Assembly: GCF_035634895.1 (NCBI RefSeq)
Contig: NZ_DASQCC010000238.1
Span: forward strand, 25,203-89,202
Source of the DNA: Actinophytocola sp035634895
GTDB taxonomy: Bacteria; Actinomycetota; Actinomycetes; Mycobacteriales; Pseudonocardiaceae
DNA length: 64,000 nt
Reading direction: 5' to 3'
The notes below the pieces were generated by a model that did not search any database, was not told the origin of the DNA, and saw nothing but the letters and a program-made list of their open reading frames with translations. The translations under genes were made by a program, and so were the position numbers. This document shows, piece after piece, positions 31,298 through 40,567 of this stretch. The stretch's first letter is position 1, and each line of letters opens with the position of its first letter.

Positions 31298-32181
31298 TGG
31301 GCAACCTGATCAGGGCGGAGTTCCGCAAGATCCTCACCACCAAGATGTGGTGGGCGCTGCTGATCCCGGCCGTCGGCCTGGCGCTGGGCTGGGCGTGGCT
31401 GGCCGCGAAGTTCTTCACCGACGTCGGCGACGCGATCGAGGACGCGCTGAACAGCGGCGGCATCAGCAACGCCGAGCTGTCCCTGTCGTCGCTGGCGCTG
31501 ACCAGGGCGATGAACTTCGCGTCGCTGTTCCCCATGGTGTTCGGCGCCCTGGCACTGGCGAGCGAGCTGAACCGGAAGACGATCACGACGAGCTTCCTGA
31601 CCGCGCCGAGCCGCGCGACGGTGCTGGGCGCGAAGGCGATCGTGTACACGATGTGGGGCCTGGTCTACGGCGTCGTCGTGGCGCTGGCGGCGAGCCTGGG
31701 CATCGTGCTGGGGACCACCGGCAAGCTGCCGGACGCGAGTGACTGGCTGATCATCCTGTTCACCGGCATCCTGTCGTGCCTGCTGTGGACACTGCTGGGC
31801 ATGGGGGTGGGCGCCCTGCTGGGCTCGCCGGTGGCGGCACTGCTGGTGCTGCTGCTGTACGCGGGGTTGATCGGGCCGATCGCGGAGGTGCTGATCACGG
31901 CACAGAACCCGGACCTGCACCTCGCCGGGGTGATGCCGAACGGCTCGGCCAACGGCCTGACGGGGTCGACGGCGGCGCAGCTGCTGTACGACCAGATCCA
32001 GGGCATCGTCGGCGGCAACCCGACCCCGAGCGAGCGGGACCAGTTCGACGTCATCGCCCGCGCCGGCGCCGGCGCGCCCGGCGCGTTCTCGATGTGGATC
32101 AGCGGCCTGATCTTCCTGGCCTGGACGGCGGTCTTCTTCGTCGGCGGCCTGCTCCGCAACAACAACCGCGACATCACCTGA
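31297..32181 (+). CDS. ABC-2 type permease
   Basis: A 294-residue membrane protein with six predicted segments: an N-terminal helix after AEFRKILTTKMWW, FPMVFGALALASEL, IVYTMWGLVYGVVVALAASLG, WLIILFTGILSCLLWTLLG, ALLVLLLYAGLIGPIAEVLI, and a final ISGLIFLAWTAVFFVGGLL. A roughly 50-residue external loop precedes the last helix. It is the membrane partner of the ATPase whose stop it overlaps. A palindromic repeat element begins 12 nt after its stop. Confidence 0.88.
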   Translation: MGNLIRAEFRKILTTKMWWALLIPAVGLALGWAWLAAKFFTDVGDAIEDALNSGGISNAELSLSSLALTRAMNFASLFPMVFGALALASELNRKTITTSFLTAPSRATVLGAKAIVYTMWGLVYGVVVALAASLGIVLGTTGKLPDASDWLIILFTGILSCLLWTLLGMGVGALLGSPVAALLVLLLYAGLIGPIAEVLITAQNPDLHLAGVMPNGSANGLTGSTAAQLLYDQIQGIVGGNPTPSERDQFDVIARAGAGAPGAFSMWISGLIFLAWTAVFFVGGLLRNNNRDIT

Positions 32182-32192
32182 CAACCACCACC

Positions 32193-32317
32193 GCGAGTCC
32201 CGCGTTCGAACACATCGAACTGCGGATTCGTGCAGGTCCCGGCCCGGACCGTGTGCACGAAACCGCAACTCGGTATGTGTGAACGCGGGACTCGCTATGT
32301 CTGAACGCGGGACTCGC
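32193..32317. repeat. Long palindromic intergenic element, copy 2
   Basis: Two 42-bp arms (32193-32234 and 32254-32295) form an imperfect inverted repeat around a 19-nt loop. They share GCGAGTCCCGCGTTC, TTCGTGCA and CCGCAACTCGG with copy 1 at 21661-21850. An extra GAACGCGGGACTCGC unit follows at 32302-32316. The element lies between the ABC-2 permease and the fused exporter gene, and spurious frames through it would extend the exporter's N-terminus. Confidence 0.85.
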
Positions 32318-32347
32318 GCGGGGGTGGGCGCGCCTAGTGTGGGGGAC

Positions 32348-35300
32348 GTGTCCGACTCCTCCCCCGGCTGGATCCGCCGGCTGAGTGCCGCCTGTTGGCG
32401 GCACCGGCGGCTCGTCGTGTTGTCCATGACCTCCTCGGTGATCGGCGTCGGCTTCCAGGCCGCGGGGCCGGTGCTGGTGAAGCTGGTCGTCGACGACGCG
32501 GTGGCCGGGACCACGTCCCGGCTCGTGTGGCTGGTCGCCGCGCTGATCCTGATGGAGCTGTCGACGTTCGTGACCGCGTTCGTGCGCCGCTACCTCGGGG
32601 GGCGGCTCGCACTGGACGTGCAGCACGACCTGCGTCAGCAGGTCTTCTCCGCCGTCCAGCGGCTCGACGGGGCGAAGCAGGACACCCTGCGCACCGGCCA
32701 GGTGGTCTCGCGGTCGATCACGGACCTGCAGGTCGTGCAGGGCCTGCTGATGATCCTCCCGCTCTCGGTCGGCACGATCGTGTTCGCGTTCGCGGCGTTC
32801 GCGGCCATGCTGTGGCTCTCCCCGCTGCTGACGCTGATCGCGCTGGTGGTCATGCCGGTGGTGGCCGTGGTCGCCGTCCGCAGCCGCCAGGTGCTGTTCC
32901 CCGCCTCCTGGTCGGCACAGCAACGCGCGGCCGACCTCGCCCAGCACGTCGAGGAGACGATCACGGGCGTCCGCGTGGTCAAGGGCTTCGGCCAGGAGAT
33001 GCGGGAGATCAACCGCCTCGACCGGGCGGCACGCACGCTGTTCGGCGAGCGGATGCGCACGGCGAAGCTGACCTCCCGCCCGGCCGCCACGCTCGTCGCC
33101 ATGCCGGCCGCCGGCCAGGTCGCGGTCCTCCTGGTCGGCGGGTTCATGGCCATGAACGGCCAGGTCACGCTCGGCACGTTCCTCGCGTTCGCCAGCTACG
33201 TGGCAAACCTCGTCGGGCCCACCCGGCTGATGTCGAGCCTGCTGGTCAACGTGCAGCTGGCGCGGGCCGGCGTGGAGCGGGTCTACGAGCTGATCGACTC
33301 CCACCCGACGGTCGTCGACGCCCCCGACGCGATCGACGTGCCGGCGGGCCCGGCCGGGATCCGCCTGGAGAACGTCCGCTTCGGCTACACCCGCAGCGAG
33401 CCGGTGCTGGACGGCGTCTCCTTCGAGGTCCGGCCGGGCGAGACGCTCGCGCTGGTCGGCACCGCGGGGTCCGGCAAGTCGACCGTGTCCCTGCTCCTAC
33501 CCCGCTTCTACGACGTGCACGAGGGCTCGATCTCGGTGGCGGGCGTGGACATCCGCGACCTGCGGCTGGCCTCGCTGCGCGGCACCGTCGGCGTCGTGTT
33601 CGAGGAGGCCTTCCTCTTCTCGGACACCGTGCGCACCAACATCGCCTACGGCCGCCCCGACGCGACCGACGAGGAGATCGCGGCGGCGGCGCGGGGCGCG
33701 CAGGCCGACGCGTTCATCACCGCGCTCCCGGACGGCTACGACACGGTGGTCGGCGAGCGCGGGCTGACGCTGTCGGGCGGCCAGCGGCAGCGGGTGGCGC
33801 TCGCGCGGGCGCTGCTGTCGGACCCGAGGGTGCTGGTGCTCGACGACGCGACGTCCGCGGTGGACACGGCGACCGAGGCCGCCATCCACGACACGCTCCG
33901 GGCCGTCACCCAGGACCGCACGACGCTGCTGATCGCGCACCGCCGGTCGACGCTGGCGCTGGCGGACCGGATCGCGGTGCTCGACCACGGCAAGGTGGTC
34001 GACATCGGCACGCACGAGGAGCTGACCGAGCGATGCGAGCTGTACCGGGCGCTGCTGGCCGGCCCTGGTGAGGCCATCGAGGACATGTCCCGGGGGCGGG
34101 CCGTGCTGGTGCCCGGCCCCGAGGGCTGGACACCGGAGCTGTGGCCGGCGGAGGTCGAGGAGCCGACCGCGACCACGCGCGCACCGGAGGTCACGATCGG
34201 CGCGCCGGCCCGCGGCGGCGCCGCGGGTGGGCGGATCGGGGCGATGAACGGCGCGCCGCCGACGCCGGAGCTGATGGCTCGGGTGGCCGCGCTGCCGCCG
34301 GCGACCGAGAAGCCGGAGCTGCGGGACGAGGACCCGACGGCGCCCGACCCCGGCTTCCGGCTGCGCCGCCTGCTGAAGCCGGTGCGCCTCATGCTGGCCG
34401 TCGTGGCCGGGCTGGTGATCACCGACGCGGTGCTCTCGATGGCGGTGCCGCTGCTGGTCCAGCGTGGTGTCGACGACGGCGTGCTCACCCACAACGCCAC
34501 CGCGCTGTGGGTGGTGACGGCGATCGCGGCGGTGCTGGTGTGCCTGAGCTTCGCGGACAACGCGGTGAACACGATCCTGACCGCGCGGGTGGGTGAGCGG
34601 CTGCTCTACCTGCTGCGGGTGCGCAGCTATGCCCACCTGCAGCGGCTCGGGCTCGACTACTTCGAGCGCGAGATGGCCGGCCGGATCATGACCCGCATGA
34701 CCACGGACGTGGACGCCCTGTCGACGTTCCTGCAGACCGGGCTGGTCAGCGCGCTCGCGAGCGTGCTGACGGTCGTGACGATCACGGGGGCGCTCGTGAT
34801 CACCGACCCGGGGCTCGCGATGGTGGCGCTGTCCGTGCTGCCGGTGCTGATCATCGCGACGGTGATCTTCCAGCGACTCTCCACCGCGGCCTACACGCAG
34901 GCGCGCGAGCAGGTCAGCGCCGTGAACGCGGACATGCAGGAGAACGTGTCGGGCATCCGGGTGGCGCAGGCCTTCACGCGGGAGGAGCGGTCGGCGCGGG
35001 AGTTCGCGGCACGCAGCGACACCTACCGCCGCACCCGGTTGCGGGCCCAGCGGTACGTGGCGACCTACTTCCCGTTCGTCGCGCTGTTGGCCGGCGTCGC
35101 GCAGGCGTCGGTGCTGGTCGTCGGCGCGCAGCGGGTGGCGACCGGCGACCTGCCGGTCGGCGTGCTGCTCGCGTTCATGCTGTACCTCAACCTGTTCTTC
35201 GCCCCGGTCCAGCAGCTGTCCGGCGTGTTCGACGGCTACCAGCAGGCCCGCGTCGGGCTGCGGCGGATCGCCGACCTGCTGCGCACGCCCAGCTCGATCG

Positions 35301-36187
35301 AGCCGCCGGCCCAGCCCGTGCCGGTGCCCGAGAAGCTGGCGGGCGAGGTGGAACTGCGGGACGTCACGTTCACCTACCCGGGCACCGACCGCCCGGCGGT
35401 GACCGGCCTGAACCTGCGGGTGTCGCCGGGCGAGACGGTGGCGCTGGTGGGTGCCACGGGCGCCGGCAAGTCCACGGTCGTGAAGCTGGTCGCGCGGTTC
35501 TACGACCCGACCGAGGGCCGGGTCCTGGTCGACGGCGTGGACCTGCGGGACTTCGACCCGTCGGAGTTCCGCAGGCGGCTGGGTGTCGTCCCCCAGGAGG
35601 CGCACCTGTTCAGCGGCGACGTGGCGAGCAACGTCGGCTACGGCGCCACGTCGGACCTGGACACCGTCGGCACCAACGGCGACCGGGCGATCATCGAGTC
35701 GGCCGTCCGGTCGGTCGGCGCGCTGCCGATGGTGGCCGACCTGCCGGGCGGTTTCCGCCAGCAGGTCGGCGAGCGCGGGCAGGGCCTGTCCGCCGGCCAG
35801 CGGCAGCTGATCGCGCTGGCCAGGGCCGAGCTGGTGCGCCCGGACGTCCTGCTGCTCGACGAGGCCACCGCGGCACTGGACCCGGCCACGGAGGCGGTGG
35901 TCCTGGCCGCGAGCGAACACCTTGCCGCGCCGCGGACCACGTTCGTGGTGGCCCACCGCCTGGCGACCGCGGCCAGGGCCGACCGGATCGTGGTCATGGA
36001 CGGCGGCCGCGTGGTCGAGGAGGGCGGCCACGACGCCCTCCTCGCCGCCGGCGGGTACTACGCGAACCTGTGGCGGCACGGCACCGCCGAGTACGGGAAC
36101 GGCACTCACGCCCAGGAGACCGGCAGCGACACCCTCAACGACGCCGGCTCCGGGCGGAGGGAAGTGCCTGACCATTCAGCGCTGTGA
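32348..36187 (+). CDS. Fused full-length ABC exporter (two TMD-NBD halves)
   Basis: A 1279-residue protein made of two ABC exporter halves in one chain. Half 1 has six membrane helices, Walker A GTAGSGKST (about 370), signature LTLSGGQRQRVALARALL and Walker B VLVLDDATSAVD. Half 2 (from about 675) has Walker A GATGAGKST (about 1036), QGLSAGQRQLIALARAEL and Walker B LLLDEATAALD. The catalytic Glu after Walker B is Asp in half 1, the half 1 Q-loop has Glu for Gln (VVFEEAFLF), and the half 2 signature is LSAGQ. Together these give one degenerate and one consensus ATP site, as in heterodimeric drug or lipid exporters. GTG 32348 is preferred; the upstream frame enters the repeat. Confidence 0.92.
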   Translation: MSDSSPGWIRRLSAACWRHRRLVVLSMTSSVIGVGFQAAGPVLVKLVVDDAVAGTTSRLVWLVAALILMELSTFVTAFVRRYLGGRLALDVQHDLRQQVFSAVQRLDGAKQDTLRTGQVVSRSITDLQVVQGLLMILPLSVGTIVFAFAAFAAMLWLSPLLTLIALVVMPVVAVVAVRSRQVLFPASWSAQQRAADLAQHVEETITGVRVVKGFGQEMREINRLDRAARTLFGERMRTAKLTSRPAATLVAMPAAGQVAVLLVGGFMAMNGQVTLGTFLAFASYVANLVGPTRLMSSLLVNVQLARAGVERVYELIDSHPTVVDAPDAIDVPAGPAGIRLENVRFGYTRSEPVLDGVSFEVRPGETLALVGTAGSGKSTVSLLLPRFYDVHEGSISVAGVDIRDLRLASLRGTVGVVFEEAFLFSDTVRTNIAYGRPDATDEEIAAAARGAQADAFITALPDGYDTVVGERGLTLSGGQRQRVALARALLSDPRVLVLDDATSAVDTATEAAIHDTLRAVTQDRTTLLIAHRRSTLALADRIAVLDHGKVVDIGTHEELTERCELYRALLAGPGEAIEDMSRGRAVLVPGPEGWTPELWPAEVEEPTATTRAPEVTIGAPARGGAAGGRIGAMNGAPPTPELMARVAALPPATEKPELRDEDPTAPDPGFRLRRLLKPVRLMLAVVAGLVITDAVLSMAVPLLVQRGVDDGVLTHNATALWVVTAIAAVLVCLSFADNAVNTILTARVGERLLYLLRVRSYAHLQRLGLDYFEREMAGRIMTRMTTDVDALSTFLQTGLVSALASVLTVVTITGALVITDPGLAMVALSVLPVLIIATVIFQRLSTAAYTQAREQVSAVNADMQENVSGIRVAQAFTREERSAREFAARSDTYRRTRLRAQRYVATYFPFVALLAGVAQASVLVVGAQRVATGDLPVGVLLAFMLYLNLFFAPVQQLSGVFDGYQQARVGLRRIADLLRTPSSIEPPAQPVPVPEKLAGEVELRDVTFTYPGTDRPAVTGLNLRVSPGETVALVGATGAGKSTVVKLVARFYDPTEGRVLVDGVDLRDFDPSEFRRRLGVVPQEAHLFSGDVASNVGYGATSDLDTVGTNGDRAIIESAVRSVGALPMVADLPGGFRQQVGERGQGLSAGQRQLIALARAELVRPDVLLLDEATAALDPATEAVVLAASEHLAAPRTTFVVAHRLATAARADRIVVMDGGRVVEEGGHDALLAAGGYYANLWRHGTAEYGNGTHAQETGSDTLNDAGSGRREVPDHSAL

Positions 36188-36517
36188 ACCGACCGTCCAC
36201 CGATCAACCACCTGGCCCGCCCCGGCGGTGTCGAGGTCGGTGGACCGTCTGTCCCATGTGTCGGGACCAACAGGTGAGGGATTCACCACAGTCAACGGTG
36301 GCGAACAGGATGAACCCGACACGCGAAACTTCTGCCGGACCGAATGCTGAACCACTGCGAGACAATGCGAGTATCACCACCAGCAGCACCCGGGGGGCAC
36401 ATTCGATCACCTATGTGACCTGCGGTCCTTTGCCGAGTCAGCACCACGTCACTCGCGCGGGGGACTAGCCTGAAGGTGCAGTCCGTACCACTAACAGATC
36501 GAGATAGATAGAGGCGA
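36188..36517 (+). other. Intergenic region upstream of kgd
   Basis: 330 bp without a credible gene. An 8-bp inverted repeat, TCCACCGA at 36196-36203 with TCGGTGGA at 36237-36244, begins 9 nt after the exporter stop and may terminate that transcript. The rest presumably carries the kgd promoter; no -10/-35 pair stands out clearly. Confidence 0.5.
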
Positions 36518-39500
36518 GTGCCTGCCGTGTCCAGCAGCAGCCCTGCGTCGCAGTTCGGCCCCAACGAGTGGCTCGTAGAAGAGATGTACGAGCAGTTCCT
36601 AGCTGACCCGTCGTCAGTGGACTCAGCGTGGCATGACTTCTTCGCCGACTACAAGCCGACACAGCGCGTGGCGAACCAGGCCGCGGGCGAGACGAAGAGC
36701 GACACCGGCGCCACGAAGACCGCGACGGTGGCCAAGCCCGCGAAGCCGGCGACGACTGCGCCCCCGGCGAACGAGACCAACGGCCAGGTGCGGACCGCAC
36801 CGAAGGCCGAACCGAAGCCCGCGCCCAAGCCCGCCGCCAAGCCGGCGGCGAATACCGACGCCAGGCCCGCGCCCGCGAAGTCCGCCCCGGCCAAGACCGA
36901 GACGAAGACCGACGCGAAGACCGACGCGAAGACCGGTGCGAAGACCGGTGCGGCGACCGGTGCGAAGACCGACGCGAAGCCGGCCGCGGCCAGGGCCGAC
37001 GCGAAGACCGACGGCGAGGAGGTCAGGCAGCTGCGTGGCGCGGCCGCCCTCATCGCCAAGAACATGGACATCTCGCTGACCATCCCGACCGCGACGAGCG
37101 TGCGGGCCGTGCCGGCGAAGCTGCTGTTCGACAACCGCATCGTGATCAACAACCACCTGAAGCGCACGCGTGGTGGCAAGGTCTCGTTCACGCACCTGAT
37201 CGGGTACGCCCTGATCCGGGCGCTGCGTGACTACCCGAACATGAACCGGCACTACGCCGAGGTCAACAGCAAGCCGAACATCGTCACGCCGGAGCACGTC
37301 AACCTCGGCCTGGCCATCGACCTGCCGACCAAGGACGGCGGCCGCACACTGGTCGTCGCGTCCATCAAGAACTGCGAGGGCATGAACTTCGCGCGGTTCT
37401 GGCAGGCCTACGAGGACATCATCCGCAAGGCCCGCACCGGCGCGCTGACCGCGGACGACTTCGCCGGCACCACGATCTCCCTCACCAACCCGGGGACCAT
37501 CGGCACCAACCACTCGATGCCGCGCCTGACCAAGGGCCAGGGCGCGATCATCGGCGTCGGCGCCATGGAGTACCCGGCGCAGTACCAGGGCACGAGCGAG
37601 AAGACCCTCACCGAGCTGGCCGTCAGCAAGATCATCACGCTGACCTCCACCTACGACCACCGGATCATCCAGGGCGCCGAGTCCGGCGAGTTCCTGCGCA
37701 GCGTGCACCGGCTGCTGCTGGGCGAGGACAACTTCTACGACGACATCTTCACGTCGCTGCGCCTGCCGTACGAGCCGGTCCGCTGGGTCGAGGACATCCC
37801 AGAGGGCGCGATCGACAAGACCACCCGCGTCATCGGCCTCGTCGACACCTACCGCACCCGCGGCCACCTGATGGCCGACGTCGACCCGCTGAACTACCGC
37901 CAGCGCAAGCACGAGGACCTCGACATCCTGTCCCACGGCCTCACCCTGTGGGACCTGGACCGCGAGTTCCCGGTCGGCGGCTTCGCCGGCAAGGAGCGGA
38001 TGAAGCTGCGGGACGTGCTGGGCGTGCTGCGGGACAGCTACTGCCGCACGGTCGGCGTCGAGTACACCTACATCCTCGACCCGACCGAGCGCCGCTGGAT
38101 CCAGCAGCGCGTGGAGGTCCCGCACGCGAAGCCCGCGCAGGCCGTGCAGAAGTACATCCTGTCGAAGCTGAACGCGGCCGAGGCCTTCGAGACGTTCCTG
38201 CAGACCAAGTACGTCGGCCAGAAGCGGTTCTCGCTCGAGGGCGGCGAGTCGGTCATCGCGCTGCTCGACACGATCCTCGACAAGGCGGCCGAGTACGAGC
38301 TGGACGAGGTCGTCATCGGCATGCCGCACCGCGGCCGCCTGAACGTGCTGGCCAACATCGTCGGCAAGCCGATCTCCCAGATCTTCCAGGAGTTCGAGGG
38401 CAACCTCGACCCCGGCCAGGCGCACGGCTCCGGCGACGTGAAGTACCACCTCGGCGCGGAGGGCAAGTACTTCCGCATGTTCGGTGACGGCGAGACCAAG
38501 GTCACGCTGACCGCGAACCCGTCGCACCTGGAGACCGTCGACCCCGTCCTGGAGGGCATCGTCCGCGCCAAGCAGGACCTGCTCGACAAGGGCCACGGCG
38601 GCTTCACGGTCCTGCCGGTCGCCCTGCACGGCGACGCGGCGTTCGCGGGCCAGGGCGTGGTGGCGGAGACGCTGAACCTGGCGCTGCTGCGTGGTTACCG
38701 CACCGGCGGCACCGTCCACGTGATCATCAACAACCAGGTCGGCTTCACGACCGCGCCGGAGCACTCGCGCTCGTCGCAGTACGCGACCGACGTCGCGAAG
38801 ATGATCCAGGCGCCGGTGTTCCACGTGAACGGCGACGACCCCGAGGCGTGCTACTGGGTTGCGCAGCTGGCCATGGACTACCGCCAGGCGTTCAACAAGG
38901 ACGTCGTGATCGACATGGTGTGCTACCGCCGCCGCGGACACAACGAGGGCGACGACCCCTCGATGACGCAGCCGGCGATGTACGACATCATCGACACGAA
39001 GCGCAGCGTCCGCAAGACCTACACCGAGGCCCTGATCGGCCGCGGCGACATCTCGGTCGACGAGGCGGAGAAGGCGCTGCGGGACTTCTCGTCCCAGCTG
39101 GAGCACGTCTTCAACGAGGTGCGCGAGCTGGAGAAGCACCCGGTCGCGCCGAGCCCGTCCGTCGAGTCGGAGCAGCAGGTCCCGGCGAAGCTGTCGACGA
39201 ACATCTCCCGCGAGACGCTGGAGAGGATCGCCGACGCGCACGTCAACCTCCCGCCGGGCTTCACCCCGCACCCCCGTGTCAAGCCGGTGCTGGAGCGCCG
39301 CGCGAAGATGGCACGCGACGGCCACATCGACTGGGCGTTCGGCGAGCTGCTGGCGTTCGGCTCGCTGAACCTGGAGGGCCACCTGGTCCGCCTGGCCGGG
39401 CAGGACTCGCGGCGCGGCACGTTCGTCCAGCGGCACGCGGTGATCGTGGACCGCAAGACGGGCAAGGAGTACGTCCCGCTGCAGAACCTGTCCGACGAGC

Positions 39501-40357
39501 AGGGCAAGTTCCTGGCCTACGACTCGGCGCTGTCCGAGTACGCCGCGGTCGGCTTCGAGTACGGCTACTCGGTCGCGAACCCGGACGCGCTCGTGCTGTG
39601 GGAGGCCCAGTTCGGTGACTTCGTCAACGGCGCCCAGTCGGTCATCGACGAGTACATCTCGTCGTCGGAGGCCAAGTGGGGCCAGCGTTCGGACGTCGTC
39701 ATGCTGCTCCCGCACGGCCACGAGGGCCAGGGCCCGGACCACACGTCGGGCCGCATCGAGCGCTGGCTCCAGCTGTGCGCCGAGGGCTCGATGACCGTGG
39801 CGGTCCCGTCGACGCCGGCGAACTACTTCCACCTGCTGCGCCGCCACGCGCTCGACGGCGTGCAGCGGCCGCTGGTCGTGTTCACGCCGAAGTCCATGCT
39901 GCGCAACAAGGCCGCGGTCAGCGGGGTGGCGGACTTCGTCGAGGAGTCCAGGTTCAGCCCGATCATCGACGACCCGACCAGCCCCGACCCGGACAAGGTC
40001 ACCAAGCTGTTGCTGGTGTCCGGCAAGCTGTACTACGAGCTGGCCGCGGAGCGGGAGAACCGGGGCGGCGTCGACGACACGGCGATCGTCCGGGTCGAGC
40101 AGCTGTACCCGGTCCCGGTGAAGCGGATCGGCGCGATCCTCGAGAAGTACAGCGGTGTGGAAGAGGTCCGCTGGGTGCAGGAGGAGCCGGCGAACCAGGG
40201 CGCGTGGCCGTTCTACGGCCTGCACCTGCGGGAGCTGTACCCCGACCTGCCCAGGCTGGTCCGCGTGTCCCGCCGCGTGATGGCCGCCCCGTCGGCCGGC
40301 TCCGGCAAGGTCCACGAGGTCGAGCAGCGCGAGATCATCGAGAAGGCGTTCAGCTGA
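36518..40357 (+). CDS. kgd: Multifunctional 2-oxoglutarate dehydrogenase/decarboxylase Kgd
   Basis: A 1279-residue TCA-cycle enzyme of the actinobacterial E2-E1 fusion type. The N-terminal block FGPNEWLVEEMYEQFLADP is the family tail. Residues about 45-165 are an Ala/Lys/Thr/Pro linker with internal KTDAKTGA repeats. The acyltransferase domain (about 165-395) ends with DHRIIQG, His near 380. The E1 part has HRGRLNVLANIVGKP (about 600) and the thiamine diphosphate region GDDPEACYW through RRRGHNEGDDP (about 770-812). It works with lipoamide dehydrogenase and an E2 supplied elsewhere, and is controlled by the FHA protein GarA in relatives. GTG 36518 is the longest start; GTG 36527 matches where mycobacterial homologues begin. 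Confidence 0.97.
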   Translation: MPAVSSSSPASQFGPNEWLVEEMYEQFLADPSSVDSAWHDFFADYKPTQRVANQAAGETKSDTGATKTATVAKPAKPATTAPPANETNGQVRTAPKAEPKPAPKPAAKPAANTDARPAPAKSAPAKTETKTDAKTDAKTGAKTGAATGAKTDAKPAAARADAKTDGEEVRQLRGAAALIAKNMDISLTIPTATSVRAVPAKLLFDNRIVINNHLKRTRGGKVSFTHLIGYALIRALRDYPNMNRHYAEVNSKPNIVTPEHVNLGLAIDLPTKDGGRTLVVASIKNCEGMNFARFWQAYEDIIRKARTGALTADDFAGTTISLTNPGTIGTNHSMPRLTKGQGAIIGVGAMEYPAQYQGTSEKTLTELAVSKIITLTSTYDHRIIQGAESGEFLRSVHRLLLGEDNFYDDIFTSLRLPYEPVRWVEDIPEGAIDKTTRVIGLVDTYRTRGHLMADVDPLNYRQRKHEDLDILSHGLTLWDLDREFPVGGFAGKERMKLRDVLGVLRDSYCRTVGVEYTYILDPTERRWIQQRVEVPHAKPAQAVQKYILSKLNAAEAFETFLQTKYVGQKRFSLEGGESVIALLDTILDKAAEYELDEVVIGMPHRGRLNVLANIVGKPISQIFQEFEGNLDPGQAHGSGDVKYHLGAEGKYFRMFGDGETKVTLTANPSHLETVDPVLEGIVRAKQDLLDKGHGGFTVLPVALHGDAAFAGQGVVAETLNLALLRGYRTGGTVHVIINNQVGFTTAPEHSRSSQYATDVAKMIQAPVFHVNGDDPEACYWVAQLAMDYRQAFNKDVVIDMVCYRRRGHNEGDDPSMTQPAMYDIIDTKRSVRKTYTEALIGRGDISVDEAEKALRDFSSQLEHVFNEVRELEKHPVAPSPSVESEQQVPAKLSTNISRETLERIADAHVNLPPGFTPHPRVKPVLERRAKMARDGHIDWAFGELLAFGSLNLEGHLVRLAGQDSRRGTFVQRHAVIVDRKTGKEYVPLQNLSDEQGKFLAYDSALSEYAAVGFEYGYSVANPDALVLWEAQFGDFVNGAQSVIDEYISSSEAKWGQRSDVVMLLPHGHEGQGPDHTSGRIERWLQLCAEGSMTVAVPSTPANYFHLLRRHALDGVQRPLVVFTPKSMLRNKAAVSGVADFVEESRFSPIIDDPTSPDPDKVTKLLLVSGKLYYELAAERENRGGVDDTAIVRVEQLYPVPVKRIGAILEKYSGVEEVRWVQEEPANQGAWPFYGLHLRELYPDLPRLVRVSRRVMAAPSAGSGKVHEVEQREIIEKAFS

Positions 40358-40361
40358 GGCG

Positions 40362-40538
40362 ATGTACTTCACCGACCGAGGCCTGGAGGAGCTCGAGGAG
40401 CGACGCGGCGACGAGGAGGTCACGCTGGCCTGGCTGGCCGCCAAGCTGCGTGGCTTCGTCGACGCCAACCCCGAGTTCGAGAATGCCGTAGAACGCCTGG
40501 CCACCTACCTGGCAAGGGACGACGAGGACGACGAGTGA
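40362..40538 (+). CDS. DUF6104 small protein
   Basis: A 58-residue acidic protein beginning MYFTDRGLEELEERRGDEEVT and ending LATYLARDDEDDE. This matches the DUF6104 family, regularly found just after kgd in actinomycetes. It starts 4 nt after the kgd stop, so the two are likely co-transcribed. Function is unknown; a role connected with 2-oxoglutarate dehydrogenase is suggested only by conserved position. A strong hairpin follows. Confidence 0.85.
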   Translation: MYFTDRGLEELEERRGDEEVTLAWLAAKLRGFVDANPEFENAVERLATYLARDDEDDE

Positions 40539-40540
40539 CC

Positions 40541-40567
40541 GAGGCGGCCCCGGATCGGGGCCGCCTC
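40541..40567. terminator. Bidirectional terminator hairpin after kgd-DUF6104
   Basis: GAGGCGGCCCC, loop GGATC, GGGGCCGCCTC: a perfect 11-bp stem starting 2 nt after the DUF6104 stop. Its right arm overlaps the stop codon of the convergent gene at 40566. Confidence 0.85.

Noticed and set aside
32279..32347. Longer N-terminus of the fused ABC exporter
   Set aside because: The extra 23 codons read through the palindromic element; GTG 32348 begins the conserved exporter sequence.
33497..36175. 892-residue minus-strand frame opposite the ABC exporter
   Set aside because: Shadow frame; low-complexity Arg/His/Gln composition and no start context.
36623..40504. 1293-residue minus-strand frame opposite kgd
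   Set aside because: Antisense shadow of a highly biased gene; composition dominated by Arg, Val, Leu and Asp/Gly, with no recognisable domain.
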